Positions 40,146 through 51,130 of a stretch of DNA of 64,000 nucleotides are shown piece after piece; within the stretch, counting starts at the first letter, position 1; each line of letters begins with the position of its first letter. The position numbers were made by a program, and so were the translations under genes. This stretch comes from Pararge aegeria (Eukaryota; Arthropoda; Insecta; Lepidoptera; Nymphalidae). The notes under the pieces were generated by a model. The model saw nothing but the letters and a program-made list of their open reading frames with translations, had not been told where the DNA came from and did not search any database. Where the stretch lies: positions 3,286,001-3,350,000 of the forward strand of contig NC_053183.1 in the NCBI RefSeq assembly GCF_905163445.1, written 5' to 3'.

Positions 40146-41630
40146 ATACTTAGAACGATTTGTGATCGTTTGTATTGAAAATTAAGTATGGTTTTAGATT
40201 TAACATTACATTACACGTAACGTAACATACCATTTTACGCTTTTTGAGTAAACTTTGGAACATGTTATCCGAATGAAATCATTTTGATGGGTAACTTACT
40301 TCATTATATTATTAGAAAGAATACCACCTACAGTAAGTATCATTTTATATTCCAAGCATGCTCGTCATTTCCTTTAAGGTCTTCGATAGCTAGAAATATC
40401 ACTGTACGCAAACTGTATTTTATAATTGAACATATCTGATGACTAAAGATGCTATAAATGCAATTTTCTATATTATTAGCTGAGACATAAAGTTGTTTAT
40501 CTTTTTTATATATCATCCTAGTATTTTTACCCTTCTGTTTGATTAAAACTGTTAGATAATACTTACTCTAACGCCATCGTGACTTTGTAAAGTAATTTTC
40601 CGTTATTATCACGAAATTATGTGATCGATGTACCTACCTATCTGTATTTTTAATTAGATTGTTGGAAAACCAATTCATTTTGGTTGTTTACCAGGATAAA
40701 TCTGACCATGTTTGTTTCTTGGAAAATTATTTAGTAGCAAAAATTTAACTTAACTTTCGTATTATATGTTTACGTTCACTGAAGCTTGCATCATTGTTAT
40801 AAATATACCTTTTTTCATAAGTTAAGTTGACACAGGCGATTATGAAGAATACGTCAAAAATTAGGCTCATTGGTTTAAACAATACTTCATTATCGGGCTC
40901 AGTAAAGCTGAAAACATCGACGAAAATATGAATAAAAACTTATAATCACCTTGAATTATCATTGAAATTTGTAGTCTTTGTTCTCTTTGGCTTAGGTTAA
41001 CATTTACCTACCAAATCTTGTCATGTCTGGGCAAAAACGATTTTGCATATTCTCCCACATTCAATTATTCCGATGCTAATATCTAAACTTTTAACAAACT
41101 ACTAGGTAGTTAATTACCTCAAGTCGAATGGCTTAAAAATTAAGGTCTAAGAAATTGAAATAAAATAAAATTTAATTAGTTCACATATAGCAATAGAAGA
41201 TAAGGCGGAGAACTTCTGTTAAGTTTAAAACCTGTGCCAGAAGATCTCGCTCTTCCCTTCTACCTTATACATTTTTATTTCAATTTAATATTATAAAACA
41301 TTACCAGTTTGATTAGTCTGTTTTAGATCTTCTTAATCTTATAATTAAGTGAATTCAATCAAATCTTGTTAATATTTATTACTAAAACTAGGTTAAATTT
41401 TTTTTGGAATTCTCGCAATATTAAATTAAAATCCCACTTTGAAGTTATAACCGTTTTAATTTTGCTGATAGATACACAAAATTGCTCCATCGTATTCCAT
41501 GTTTGTAATAAAACTAACGTAATGCCTCTATACCATGCCAACCTATGAAAGTCTAATTTAAGATTTTTATTGGATATATTATAATTTATCACCTTTTTTT
41601 TTTGAGAACATGTAACATTTAACTGACTGC
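40146..41630. other. AT-rich, nothing recognised
   Basis: About 1.5 kb without an identifiable repeat, one of the cleanest stretches in the window. Overlapping short frames on both strands at 41359-41592 carry no recognised domain. Confidence 0.4.
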
Positions 41631-41634
41631 GTTT

Positions 41635-41710
41635 AATGCTGATTAGCGGCAGAAATAAGCATGTTGGTACCTCCCCGGACGAGCTCTGTCACAAATATCT
41701 CTACTACTAC
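41635..41710 (-). repeat. Family G fragment
   Basis: GCTGATTAGCGGCAGAAATA, AGCATGTTGGTACCTCCCCG and GACGAGCTCTGTCAC. Short remnant. Confidence 0.55.
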
Positions 41711-41795
41711 TAAACTGTTAGGAGCTCCTACTATTAAGAGTTAAAAACCAAATTTTTTATCATAAGGAAAGCAATTTAGATTATTTGATCTAAAT

Positions 41796-42050
41796 TGTTG
41801 GGCCGAGCACGCACCTCTAAATTACTTTCTTCACCTTCAACGGTGAAGGAAAAGATCGTGAGGCAGGCTGCATGCCTGAAAGTTCACCATAATGTTCTCA
41901 AGAGTGTGGAGAAAGATGTGTGGAGTCCACCAATCCGTACTGAACCAGCGTGGTGGACTAGGGCCCTGAACCATTCTCATCGTTGGAGAAGACCCGTGCC
42001 CTGTAGTGAGCCGGTATTTCATGTGGGTTGTGGGTTGACGATGATGATGA
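41796..42050 (+). mobile_element. SINE-1A, 5' truncated, with 10-bp target duplication
   Basis: Starts within the head (GGCCGAGCACGCACCTCTAA) and runs through GGTGAAGGAAAAGATCGTGA and CCAGCGTGGTGGACTAGGGC to a (GATG)n tail. Flanked by TGATCTAAAT at 41786-41795 and 42051-42060. A 5'-truncated copy with its own target duplication indicates incomplete reverse transcription, not later deletion. Confidence 0.9.
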
Positions 42051-42060
42051 TGATCTAAAT

Positions 42061-42518
42061 CGCTAAGTTGGTTCAGGCTGCTTTTTATCTTGTTACATTG
42101 CCACATTTCAAATGCCATTCGTGGTCGGTGGACGGTGACGTGGCGATGCTATTTTTAGTAACAGGCCGTAGTTGTAACTTGTAACCTGTCAGAGAAAATA
42201 AACCGGTTCTGTTGCGGTTTTTAGCTCGCGGCAAAAACTTAGGAATTAAAAGCTTTTTTTAAATAAGTATTTTTATTTGTATAAAGTTAATCTTGAGTTA
42301 GATTTCGTTTCACTGATTTAACTTGCGATGAATTTTGATTATTACTCCCAAATTTTACAAACTCCTTATTCTCTTAACCAAAAACAAATTGTTTACAAAA
42401 GGCGGACTAAATGCTAAAGCATTTTCTACCTCCCAACCTTCAGACGTGCGAGAAAAAACAAGTGTGGGTGTGGCAAAAAACAATACAGATGATATCATAA
42501 AATATACATATATATAAA
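42061..42518. other. Unassigned sequence
   Basis: Nothing recognised; a 60-codon frame at 42335-42517 has no domain. Confidence 0.35.
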
Positions 42519-42521
42519 AAT

Positions 42522-42835
42522 ACTAGCGGACCCCAGCGCCATCTGTCGGGTTGATTTGTGAATCCAAACCATCCAGGGTGCCACCCAAACGCATACCAAA
42601 AAATTCATTCAAATTGGTCCAGCCGTTTAGGAGGAGTTCAGTGACATACACACGCACACGAGTAATATATATATAAGACTAGCGGACCCCAACGCCATCT
42701 GTCGGGCTGATTTGTGAATCTAAACCATCCAGGGTGCCACCCAAACGCATACTAAAAAAATCATTCAAATCGGTCCAGCCGTTTAGGAGGAGTTCAGTGA
42801 CATACACACGCACACAAGAAATATATATATAAAGA
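42522..42835 (+). repeat. CTAG-type repeat in tandem, 156-bp period, two units
   Basis: Units begin at 42522 and 42678 with ACTAGCGGACCCCA. Each contains GCGCCATCTGTCGGG or a variant, CCATCCAGGGTGCCACCCAA, GGTCCAGCCGTTTAGGAGGA and CACACGCACAC, and ends in a short (TA)n. Only a few differences separate the two, so duplication is recent or the repeat inserted next to itself. Confidence 0.9.
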
Positions 42836-43265
42836 TTGTTTGAAGATACATAATACAAATAGGCATACATATTAAAGATAATATATATATATATATAAAT
42901 GCTATGTATGTATGTAAACATAAATATTTTGAATTATATACTTACAGTAAACAGTCGGCTGAGGGTAGTAGTAAAAAGTATTAATATTGCAGGGATGTAA
43001 CTGAAACTGAATATGCTCCTTGACCTGTCTTTTAAACGACTTTCATTTGATTTTAAAATTCAGTTTATGCCCCGAGGTCTGTGCCAGAAATACAATGCTG
43101 CCGAATTTAAAGTGTATCAAGTCGTAATATTTGTAGTACGAACTAATAAATTTATGAACTTCGCCTTTATTAAACATATTCAGATGTACTAATGAGGTGG
43201 GAAAAGCTTAGATAGATAAAGTGGGGGTAAAAAAGATATAAAAGGCGACACATTTGGCATTTTTC
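42836..43265. other. Unassigned; (AT)n at about 42881-42897
   Basis: No supported gene. Confidence 0.4.
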
Positions 43266-43267
43266 TC

Positions 43268-43435
43268 TCAAAAATTATTCATTGTAAAGTCTGTTGACTT
43301 TACTTTCTCTGCTCCGGCGTCGGAGCGAAACGTCCGTTGAGCGTACATTGCCGAAGATCTGTTTGGTGTGGAGTATAATTAATTTTCATAATATATCATG
43401 GAATTTCGCTAAGTAAGGCCTGCTGCTATCCAATA
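43268..43435 (-). repeat. Family E repeat, shortened
   Basis: AATTATTCATTGTAAAGTCT, TCGGAGCGAAACGTCCGTTG, GCGTACATTGCCGAAGATCT, AATATATCATGGAATTTCGC. Lacks the hairpin arm. Confidence 0.7.
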
Positions 43436-43572
43436 AGTATCGTCCTGTTGATTAAGGTAAATGTCGAATTGCTTCGACAGTGAATATAATCTGCTTGGAC
43501 GGTATTTCAGTTATGTTTTTCGTTGCAGTCCCATTGACCGTATCTCTTCTTCATAAATAGAAACTTGTATTA

Positions 43573-44303
43573 TAGTGGACCCCCGGTAGTCCGACAAACA
43601 TTTTGCAGGGCAGTGTCGAACTATCGAATTCGTTGGATTATAGAGTACTGATGAGATATTTTTACAAAAGAGTACCTTGGGTTAGGATTTAAATTTAAAT
43701 AGCATTATAATTTCCACTTCTTTGTTATTTTTTTAATTTAATCTAATTTTTGAACGAGACGATCGGTTGTCATTCTCCGATTGGTTAACGCCGGTAGACG
43801 CATAACGGCGGGAACCAATCAAATTGCTTGGATTCTACCTGGACGCTATGAGTTATGGCGGGAAATTGGGTTTTCTTCTTGGCGGGTTGGATCGTTCTTT
43901 TTAGAGAGTTATGGAGTGAATTGCGAGGTTGTAAAACGATAAGTTCATATTTTCATAGTTTATAAATTAATTTAATAAAGTGATATTTATACGGTATGTT
44001 TATTTGCATCTTTTCGTGGCCTCATCGCTATCCTACTAAAGTTATAATACTTGTAATCCGACAAATTACAGATCCAATGATAAGATTTTTTATACATACA
44101 TATTATATATACATATGTACATATATGTACTCTGAAATACTAATTATACTTCATTATGTATGTCAAATAATAATCAAAAACTATGAATCAATTATGTAGT
44201 TTAAGAAGCATGCAAGTATTCATCGATTTTTTTTTGTTTAACAGTTTAACGGATTACAGGGGGCGCCGGATTAGACAGGGGCCGGACTACCGGGGGTCCA
44301 CTG
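43573..44303. mobile_element. pogo/Tigger-like (Tc1/mariner) non-autonomous element
   Basis: A 731-bp element between TA dinucleotides (43571-72 and 44304-05). Terminal inverted repeats of about 22 bp read (C/T)AGTGGACCCCCGGTAGTC, followed by CG. The CAGT start, the CCCCGGTAGTCCG style and the TA target fit pogo/Tigger elements. The interior holds E2F-like GGCGGGAAA, CCAAT-box pairs (GATTGG / CCAATC) and a splice-donor-like GAG-GTTGTA. This is probably what is left of a transposase 5' region. No DDE domain is encoded; the 67-codon frame at 43996 is unrecognised. Confidence 0.75.
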
Positions 44304-44339
44304 TATAATTTATTGTTGCAAATTGGGGAATTGGCGAAC

Positions 44340-44592
44340 ACTTGGAGGGTTCCGTACCAAGTTGCAACGTATAGTATTAATATTATCTAGATAGAGCAAT
44401 AAACACCAAATCACGTATTTTTTTGTAGTGGCAAAAGAAACACTCATTATATGACAACTCTAACGGTTGAAAGATAGACGCACAGACAAGCGGACAGAAA
44501 GATATAGACGGACAGCGGGGGCTAGTAATATGGTCAAGTTTGCACGTTTTGGGTACCGGACCGGAAAATTTTAACTTTTATTTATAACATAA
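44340..44592 (+). repeat. Dispersed repeat (GGTTCCGTAC type)
   Basis: GGAGGGTTCCGTACCAAGTT, GACAACTCTAACGGTTGAAA, GATAGACGCACAGACAAGCG, GACAGCGGGGGCTAGTAATA and TTTTGGGTACCGGACC. I recognise this as a common lepidopteran repeat; only one copy is in the window. Confidence 0.55.
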
Positions 44593-45240
44593 ATTTTTTT
44601 TTTATCCAGCGACCATGGACTCATAAACGCAAGTACCGCGAAAATTTTACCTACTCTTTACAAATTAATAAAAACAGAGTATTGGCGAAGCTAACATTTG
44701 ATCAAATGATTATTTTAAATAAAGTAAATTTGAGTTCATGTTACGTAATCAAATGGTTATGTAAATTTTCAATTATATCATTTTTTAGTTAAATCTTTAT
44801 CATTCATATATAACAAATATGTAAATTATATATTTTTAGTTGAATGTTTTATGTGTTGAGAGGTGGATTTAAATAATCACATTTTTTTGTTATATAATTA
44901 AACTAATGTAGGTAATCAACTGATTTCATATAGTCACCTAGATTTATAATAGACTAGCTGCTGCCAACGACTTCGTCCGCGTTTGTTTTCATTTTTAAAA
45001 CATTCCATGGGAACAGTTTATTTGGTAGGTGTGGTGCATTCAATTAATGTGTAGTTCTTCCGAGATTTTGGGAGTTTTCATTACTATGTTAATAAGACAA
45101 GCATTACATTGCTTTATATTCACACGCCATAGTATGTAGACGTTGGTAATATTACTCTATTTATGAAAAGTTCGCAGAGACAAGCGCGTCCCATCCTAGG
45201 CCACATCTGCATCTTCCATCGGGTGAATTTTTGTAAAGAG
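44593..45240. repeat. CTAG-repeat variant at 44953-45085 and repeat fragment at 45176-45232, in unassigned DNA
   Basis: CTAGCTGCTGCCAACGACTT and CGTCCGCGTTTGTTTTCATT with GGTGCATTCAATTAATGTGT form the first. GACAAGCGCGTCCCATCCTA and GGCCACATCTGCATCTTCCA, inverted relative to 32035, form the second. The rest is A/T-rich. Confidence 0.5.
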
Positions 45241-45785
45241 CCGCTCTATTATCAATTGAATAAAAAATGTTATTGACTATACTTCTTCACTTGTTTTTAT
45301 ATCTTCTTTGTTAGCTGTAAGTTTTCCTGACCAATAAAAAATAAACACCCGATATAAATGTGGCGGCAGTCTGTGGGGACTGCCGATAGAATTAAAAACT
45401 AAGTAACTTGTGAACTGTATCGTCGAGCTTCTTCTGTCTTCGTTTTTTTCATTCTTCTTCTTTGTTTTTCGACTTGTAGTGCAAATAAAGAATATAAATA
45501 ATAAGGTGTTGAGCACCTTAAGTTTTCACTCAAAAAGAATATTAGATGATTGGCAAAACTATTGCTGATTCAAAGACGGGAATGGAATTTTTTATTCACA
45601 ACCTCGTGTGACCGCTCACTCGAAATTGGCCATGCTAAAGTCACGTCGTGGTTTTTTCCTTTAAGTTTTTGTCACTTAATAATTGTAACGGATTAAAAAT
45701 AACTGACAACTTGTTACTTACATTTACATTATAACATGACGTCGTACAGCCAGCATTGTTTTTTTATCCACTACATGCAAGCCTT
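45241..45785. other. Unassigned sequence
   Basis: A 79-codon minus-strand frame at 45277-45516 is low-complexity (Lys/Glu-rich) and unconvincing. Confidence 0.35.
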
Positions 45786-45858
45786 TGAAAGTTTGACCAC
45801 AATCTAACCTGGTGGTAAGTCCTCCAGTCTATGGCAGCGGGGTAGCCTGTTATTATTA
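45786..45858 (-). mobile_element. SINE-3 3' end fragment
   Basis: TTTGACCACAATCTAACCTG, GTGGTAAGTCCTCCAGTCTA and GGCAGCGGGGTAGCCTG are the inverted SINE-3 3' end. Confidence 0.6.
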
Positions 45859-45890
45859 TTACTATTTATTTATTTACATAAAGTTTGCAA

Positions 45891-46270
45891 AAAAATACTT
45901 GACGGCGCGTCAAAGTTTAGAGTGAATACGGTCTGTCAAAGTCACTTTAGCGGAGCGTATGGTAGCGGGGAAAAGGATCGCCATCTTGGTTTTTTTCGAG
46001 AGGCGGGAAGAACCAGCGCGCCGTTTTTGCGACGAATCGCTGTTTGTTAATTTAAACAAATTACTTTATGATAGTCTTTATTAAAATACTGATAATTTTT
46101 AATATAGATTGGAATAATAATAAATGTGATATAATACATACTAGAGGAATATAATAATTTTGTGATTGTACTGTATCTACTTGTTTTTTATTTTAAAAGA
46201 AGAGTTGTTAATTTACAATGAGTTCAGAAATGAGTTTAGAAGAAGGCCCTTCTGCGCTTTTATACTTATA
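45891..46270 (+). promoter_or_regulatory. GC-rich promoter-like block followed by a short leader ORF
   Basis: 45891-46030 is GC-rich with TTGACGGCGCGTCAA (a near-palindrome), CGCCATCTTGG (YY1-type site), GGCGGGAAG (E2F-like) and CAGCGCGCCG. About 160 bp downstream TTTTTTATTTTAAAAG resembles an acceptor. It precedes ATG at 46218 in a good context (ACAATGAG) that opens a 17-codon frame MSSEMSLEEGPSALLYL. This could be the promoter and 5' exon of a dead transposon or host pseudogene. The product is unknown. Confidence 0.3.
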
Positions 46271-47490
46271 GCTAGCATCAGAAAACCACCCAGGTTTGTA
46301 TTATATGCTAACAGAGAATTAAGTCTAGGTACGTTAACTATTGCCAGTTTACCATGTTGTGTATAAAAATTATCATAAGTGACTTAAAAAGAAGGACTTC
46401 AGTGTTTTTCTTAATATTACGAGGACTAATATTGTCTCGTACATCAGTGGATTATTCATTAATAAGGCGAGAAACTAGGTAAACGTTCAGGCGCTCGCCA
46501 TACCTATTGAACGCGCCCGAAGTGCATAACCGGCCACAAGTGACGGCCTGCGTGCATACAGGATGTTGTACTTTATTCCAGTATATGTTATTGTAAAAGT
46601 TTTCTTTTAAAATTGAATATTTCAACTGTACCTACACTGATAAAACTTTACACTGTTTAAAAAGTTAGGGCTGTGGTAGTTGTATTAAATACCCCCAGTC
46701 TACGCGGTATGGTATATGAACGTACAACGGAAGGTTCCGGCCGACCTAGTACAGAGACAAGCCCAGGGAAAGAAAAAGGTGAATGCTAAATCACTGGTTG
46801 GCACGGCGTCGCTTTCAAGTTTAAGAACTTAAACACCAAAAAGAGGTTATCAATTCAATGTATCTATATGGTATAGTCAGAATTGTAGGTTTTGAATATG
46901 CTAAACTATTTTCTAGACATGTGTGCCAAATTTCCTCACTATAAGTATATTATGTCTGTTACATAAAAGTATTAGACGCATTTTATAAGTATATTCTAAC
47001 TTAGGGAACAGTGCAAAATCGATGCGGCATTTCTTTGCATTTGGCTAAAAGTAACTTTACATACTGTAGTATAAGTGTGTACACAGAAGTAACAGAGTAG
47101 TTTGTTAAATTTGGAAAACATGTAGGTGACTTAACAGAGTAGGTACTTTTAATAAAAAAAAATTACACTTTTGAAGTTCTTGTTATTTTTTTTGAAATAC
47201 GTAGTATTCGCTTATACTATCAATTGAACTAGGTTTATTTATAAACATTGAATTTGATTATACAAAATGTTATTTACAATAAGATAATAACAGGAAAAGA
47301 TCAATAACAATAAAAATAATACTGCATAGGAAACTGACAAGTGACGAATACGTCACACAAAAAACTGGACCAGAATGTATAATGTAGGTTTCTTATAATA
47401 ACTCATAATTACATCTTGTTTTCTATAAAAAACAGATTTATTATTGGATATGAACTATGCTTGGTATTAGTTCTGCGAAGTTCTATATCA
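46271..47490. other. Unassigned; GC-richer patch at about 46480-46560
   Basis: No recognised domain or repeat. May be the rest of whatever begins at 45891. Confidence 0.35.
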
Positions 47491-47501
47491 TTATATATAA
47501 T

Positions 47502-47644
47502 CAGTGGCGTGCATTTCATACATGCACAAAAGCACTGCATACCCAAATTATTTTATACAGCTCGTATTGGAGGGGAATATTTCTATTTTATGCTATATAT
47601 CTGCTTTACGCATACCCTGGCCGAAGACCCTGTGCACGCCACTG
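47502..47644. mobile_element. hAT-type MITE with exact 8-bp target duplication
   Basis: 143 bp, from CAGTGGCGTGCATTTCATAC to CCTGTGCACGCCACTG. Flanked by identical TATATAAT at 47494-47501 and 47645-47652. The interior (AAAAGCACTGCATACCCAAA) differs from the 7219 copy, but the ends are the same. The 104-codon frame overlapping it is not a gene. Confidence 0.9.
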
Positions 47645-47652
47645 TATATAAT

Positions 47653-48248
47653 AACTTTGATACAAAGTCCCTGGCGATGAACGAAGATGGAATTCCAAAA
47701 CTTATAAATGTACATATCGACTGTTGTTGATTATTGTACCTTTGAATCGAAATTAGTTCATACTGAGAAAACAATTTTTATCCCCACTGATAATCGACTG
47801 ATTGCAACACTGTATGAAATAAAATAAATTGGAATATGTGTCTAAACTAACTATGTACGGTCCATTTATTGGACATCACAGTTATTGGACATCTGACATT
47901 ATGTTATTATTATAACATTAATTTTATTAGTCACATATTTTCAATTTTTTTATATAGTGTTGCAATCGATTAATTTAATTACTTTAATTGGGCTAAGTCA
48001 ATTCTAGTTTAATAACAATGAATAAATAATCAATTAATTAATTACAGCTAGAGGTAAAATAATAAAATAATAAATTCCAAATTCATAATTATTTATTTCA
48101 AATTCCTATTTTTTGTGTAGGCAATTAAATTGAGCGTGGACAATAAATACACACTTAATAAATTAAAAAATACACAATGAAGTAAAGAGATCTTTGAACA
48201 GCTGTTAAACGTGATGTTGCAACACCCAAAAAAGACAAATCTATAACT
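47653..48248. other. AT-rich, nothing recognised
   Basis: No supported gene or repeat. Confidence 0.4.
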
Positions 48249-48251
48249 GAT

Positions 48252-48372
48252 CAGTAGGGCTAGCATGCGCACCACGAGATTATCTCTGCCCGTTACGCTT
48301 ATTTTTTCTATGGAGATCGACGAGATAATGGAAATACTTAACTTTGTCGTGGCGCGCATCTTAGCCCTACAG
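48252..48372. mobile_element. Palindromic MITE-like element, 121 bp
   Basis: Left end AGTAGGGCTAGCATGCGCAC and right end GCGCGCATCTTAGCCCTAC are imperfect inverted repeats (AGGGCTA, ATGCGC, CCACGA shared). Inner arms also pair (GAGATTATCTC / GAGATAATGG). Target duplication not clear. The two opposite-strand frames across it are mirror artefacts. Confidence 0.55.
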
Positions 48373-48560
48373 ATTAGCTTTGACACTGTAACTGAACAGT
48401 TAAGCCCACGACGGCAACCTTTACCATTTTTAAATATATCTTTCCTAGTGAAGCCATACTGTTTAGCGATTTACCTTCCACGTTTCAATACAATGTCAAG
48501 CAGAAGCCAAGTAATGGATTTATTTCACACCTCTTATGTAAGTTAAACGTTTTTATTGAT

Positions 48561-48790
48561 AACTAGCTCTTGCTCGCGACTTCGTATGCGTTTTTTTTTT
48601 GGAGTTTACTCCTTAAGAATCGATTTTCATATATAAGGCGCCCGGTATGAGAAAAATGTGAGGAGTAAAATCTACAAATGAATGACCTCGTTACGTTTTC
48701 GCTTTGCGACGTTGCATGCCCGGCAACTGTGATGCGCAAACATGCAACGTCGCTTTCGTTTAATCAACTTATTTTTCCTATTTAAGTTAC
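48561..48790 (+). repeat. CTAG-repeat variant with internal hairpin
   Basis: CTAGCTCTTGCTCGCGACTT start. Then 13-bp perfect arms GCGACGTTGCATG at 48706-48718 and its complement at 48741-48753 around a 22-nt loop. Confidence 0.55.
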
Positions 48791-49320
48791 CAAGGAAACC
48801 GAATAATATCTAGATAAAGAAACAAAACCATAAATGTATAGGACAGAGTGAGATAGAAAACATAATACATTTTTTTACCTATTCTAGTTACCATGGAAAC
48901 TAAATAATAAAAATTACATGTATCCTAATAGTTCAGATACTCTACATCCACCTCAATCTCCCGTAGGCTACTTTTAAGAAGTTACACTTCCGCCGTGTGT
49001 GTATAAAATTGCACAGGATTTTTAATTTACCCTTTCATATGGTATTAATCTTTATTCAGTTAAATAAACTCTCTTTGTGTATGTTTCGACAATCGTGCTT
49101 AAGGGGTAAACTCCAGTCGTGGCTCGGAGCTGACACACACTCTTTTTTTTAAAGCATCCCGCAGTAACAGTATATTTAGAAGATGTGTGGCATTCAATTA
49201 AGGTGTGGTTCTTCTGTTATTTCTGGGTTCTTATTTTAAAAATCGAAGTTTTTAAAATTAACTCCTTCAATTAAGTGTATCACTAAAAATTACTGTTTTG
49301 TTTAGTTGGTGCAGTCCTTA
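48791..49320. other. Unassigned sequence
   Basis: Nothing recognised. Confidence 0.4.
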
Positions 49321-49324
49321 TATG

Positions 49325-50105
49325 TTTTTAACTCGCTGCTGCTAACGACTTTGTCCGCGTTTGTTTTCATTTTTAAAACGTTCCGTAGGCTTCCATTTAG
49401 GTGTAGTTCTAAAGACATTTTCCAGTTTTGTAATTTTGTAAAGACCGTGAAAAGGTTAGGTTAAATTGTGTAGCTTTGATTTTTTTTAAACTCGCTATAA
49501 CTTCTAAGTGAAATGTCCGATTGGAATGAATGAAAAAGTATTTTACTGCTATATAAATATCTTTGAAGATAAAACTATTTATTTAAATGAGAATAAATAC
49601 TGCAATACTAATACGTTACAATAATAATAATAATTACTTTGGTTTCTACCATACGTTTCAATACCATGTACCGCACAAGCCAAATAAGGTTGACTTTTAC
49701 TTACGCTGTCTGTCGTTGCGTAGTCAAACGTTTTTATGCATCTGACGCATGCAGTTCATACATGCACAAAAGCACTGCATACCTTGAAAATTTTCTTTAT
49801 CTTATACGAGAACGATTTTATGTTGCTCCTGTCTTCGCCCGCAAACTTTCGGTTTATTTTTTCACACTGAAAAGTATCCTTTGGCTCTATCCAGGCTATC
49901 AAGCATCTGATGTAAACCATAACAAAAGTTGTTACATAATGATTACAGCTTTTTTCAATACTGCGAGATCCGTCCCATGGTTCCTATGGTGTGTCCAAGA
50001 TAAAAACTGTATAGTTTGCTAAATTTCTTCCAGATCAGTGTAGCCATAAACAGGTAACAAACAAACAGACACACTTTCACGTATATAATAATAATAGGGA
50101 CACTT
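49325..50105 (+). repeat. CTAG-repeat variant broken by other insertions, including a hAT MITE piece
   Basis: Starts ACTCGCTGCTGCTAACGACT (like 44953) and ends GGTAACAAACAAACAGACAC and TTTCACGTATATAATAATAA, a CTAG-type 3' end. In between, GCAGTTCATACATGCACAAA with AGCACTGCATACC (about 49748-49787) is hAT MITE sequence without ends. The 127-codon frame at 49639-50022 runs through these repeats and resembles no known protein. Confidence 0.5.
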
Positions 50106-50248
50106 CAGAATCCTCCACAAGACAAAGGCAGTTGAGGACTAAATTAAATATATAAAAAAATATATTAAGTATAAAAAAGCGAGGAAATTCTCATCAAAAA
50201 CATATAAGTCATCATCATCATCATCATATTAAAAGTATCATGTTTATC
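50106..50248. other. Unassigned sequence
   Basis: Contains a short (CAT)n run. Nothing else recognised. Confidence 0.4.
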
Positions 50249-50249
50249 T

Positions 50250-50386
50250 GTATATTATATGTATATATATTTATATAAAGATATTCATCAGCTATCTTAG
50301 TACCCATAACACAAGCTACGCTTACTTTGGCTAGATGGCGATGTGGGTAATGTTGTGGTATATTTATTTATTTATTTATTCATTCA
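50250..50386 (+). mobile_element. SINE-2 3' part
   Basis: GATATTCATCAGCTATCTTA, GTACCCATAACACAAGCTAC, GCTTACTTTGGCTAGATGGC and a (TTTA)n tail; headless. Confidence 0.8.
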
Positions 50387-50387
50387 T

Positions 50388-50692
50388 ATATCAATAACCC
50401 ATTATCGGCCCACTACAGGTCACGGGTCTCCTGAGAGGAGTTTAGGCCGTAGTCTACCACGCTGGCCAAGTGCGGATTGGTAGACTTCACACGCCTTGAG
50501 AACGTTATGGAGAATTCTCAGGCATGCAGGTTTCCTCACGATGTTTTACATCACCGTTTAATGCAAGTTATATTTAAATTGCTAAAATTAAAAACGCACA
50601 TAACTCCGAAAAGCAAGTGGTGCGTGCCGGGGCTCGAACTCGGTCTCCACGAAAGGAAGCCGAAGCCTTACCCACTTGGCTATCGCCGCTTC
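50388..50692 (-). mobile_element. SINE-1B, full length
   Basis: Starts in the SINE-2 tail. Contains GTAGTCTACCACGCTGGCCA, AGTGCGGATTGGTAGACTTC, GTGCGTGCCGGGGCTCGAAC (B-box complement) and CACGAAAGGAAGCCGAAGCC. The complement of CCCACTTGGCTATCGCCGCT gives the A-box. The frames across it are artefacts. Confidence 0.9.
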
Positions 50693-51030
50693 TATTAGTT
50701 AATAGTTATTTATTTTTGTCTACAAATAGATTATATATATTTAGAATCTGCCAGCCAGTTGATATCATTAGCTTTGATCTGAATGTGATGACACATGTGC
50801 GTTGGAGCAAAGATTTCATAATCTACACGTAAACACAATAGTGGGTAATTAATCTTACAGTATCATCAGATTAAAGCAGTAATTTAATGATGAAAGATAT
50901 AAAGTAACTAGGCTGTGGCTACATGCCTTACGCCCGATGTTAATAATTTTCCATCTAAGTAATCCAAGATCATAAGAAGGAAGTTCGAATTTAGTCTAAG
51001 TTTTCCCAGCGGGGGAAATTTGTTACTTTA
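50693..51030. other. Unassigned sequence
   Basis: Nothing recognised. Confidence 0.4.
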
Positions 51031-51034
51031 TAAT

Positions 51035-51130
51035 TTCTGAATTTTCTCCTGTCTGGTCTACCGACAAAGACGTGCTGCTAAGCGATTTAGTATTCCGGTG
51101 CGATGTCGCGTAGAAACCGATTAGGGTTAT
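51035..51130 (+). mobile_element. SINE-3 fragment
   Basis: GTCTGGTCTACCGACAAAGA, CGTGCTGCTAAGCGATTTAG, TATTCCGGTGCGATGTCGCG and TAGAAACCGATTAGGG. This part of the family is the reference for the arm of the hairpin at 15832. Confidence 0.75.

Noticed and set aside
49639..50022. 127-codon plus-strand frame
   Set aside because: Assembled from a CTAG-type repeat and a hAT MITE fragment.
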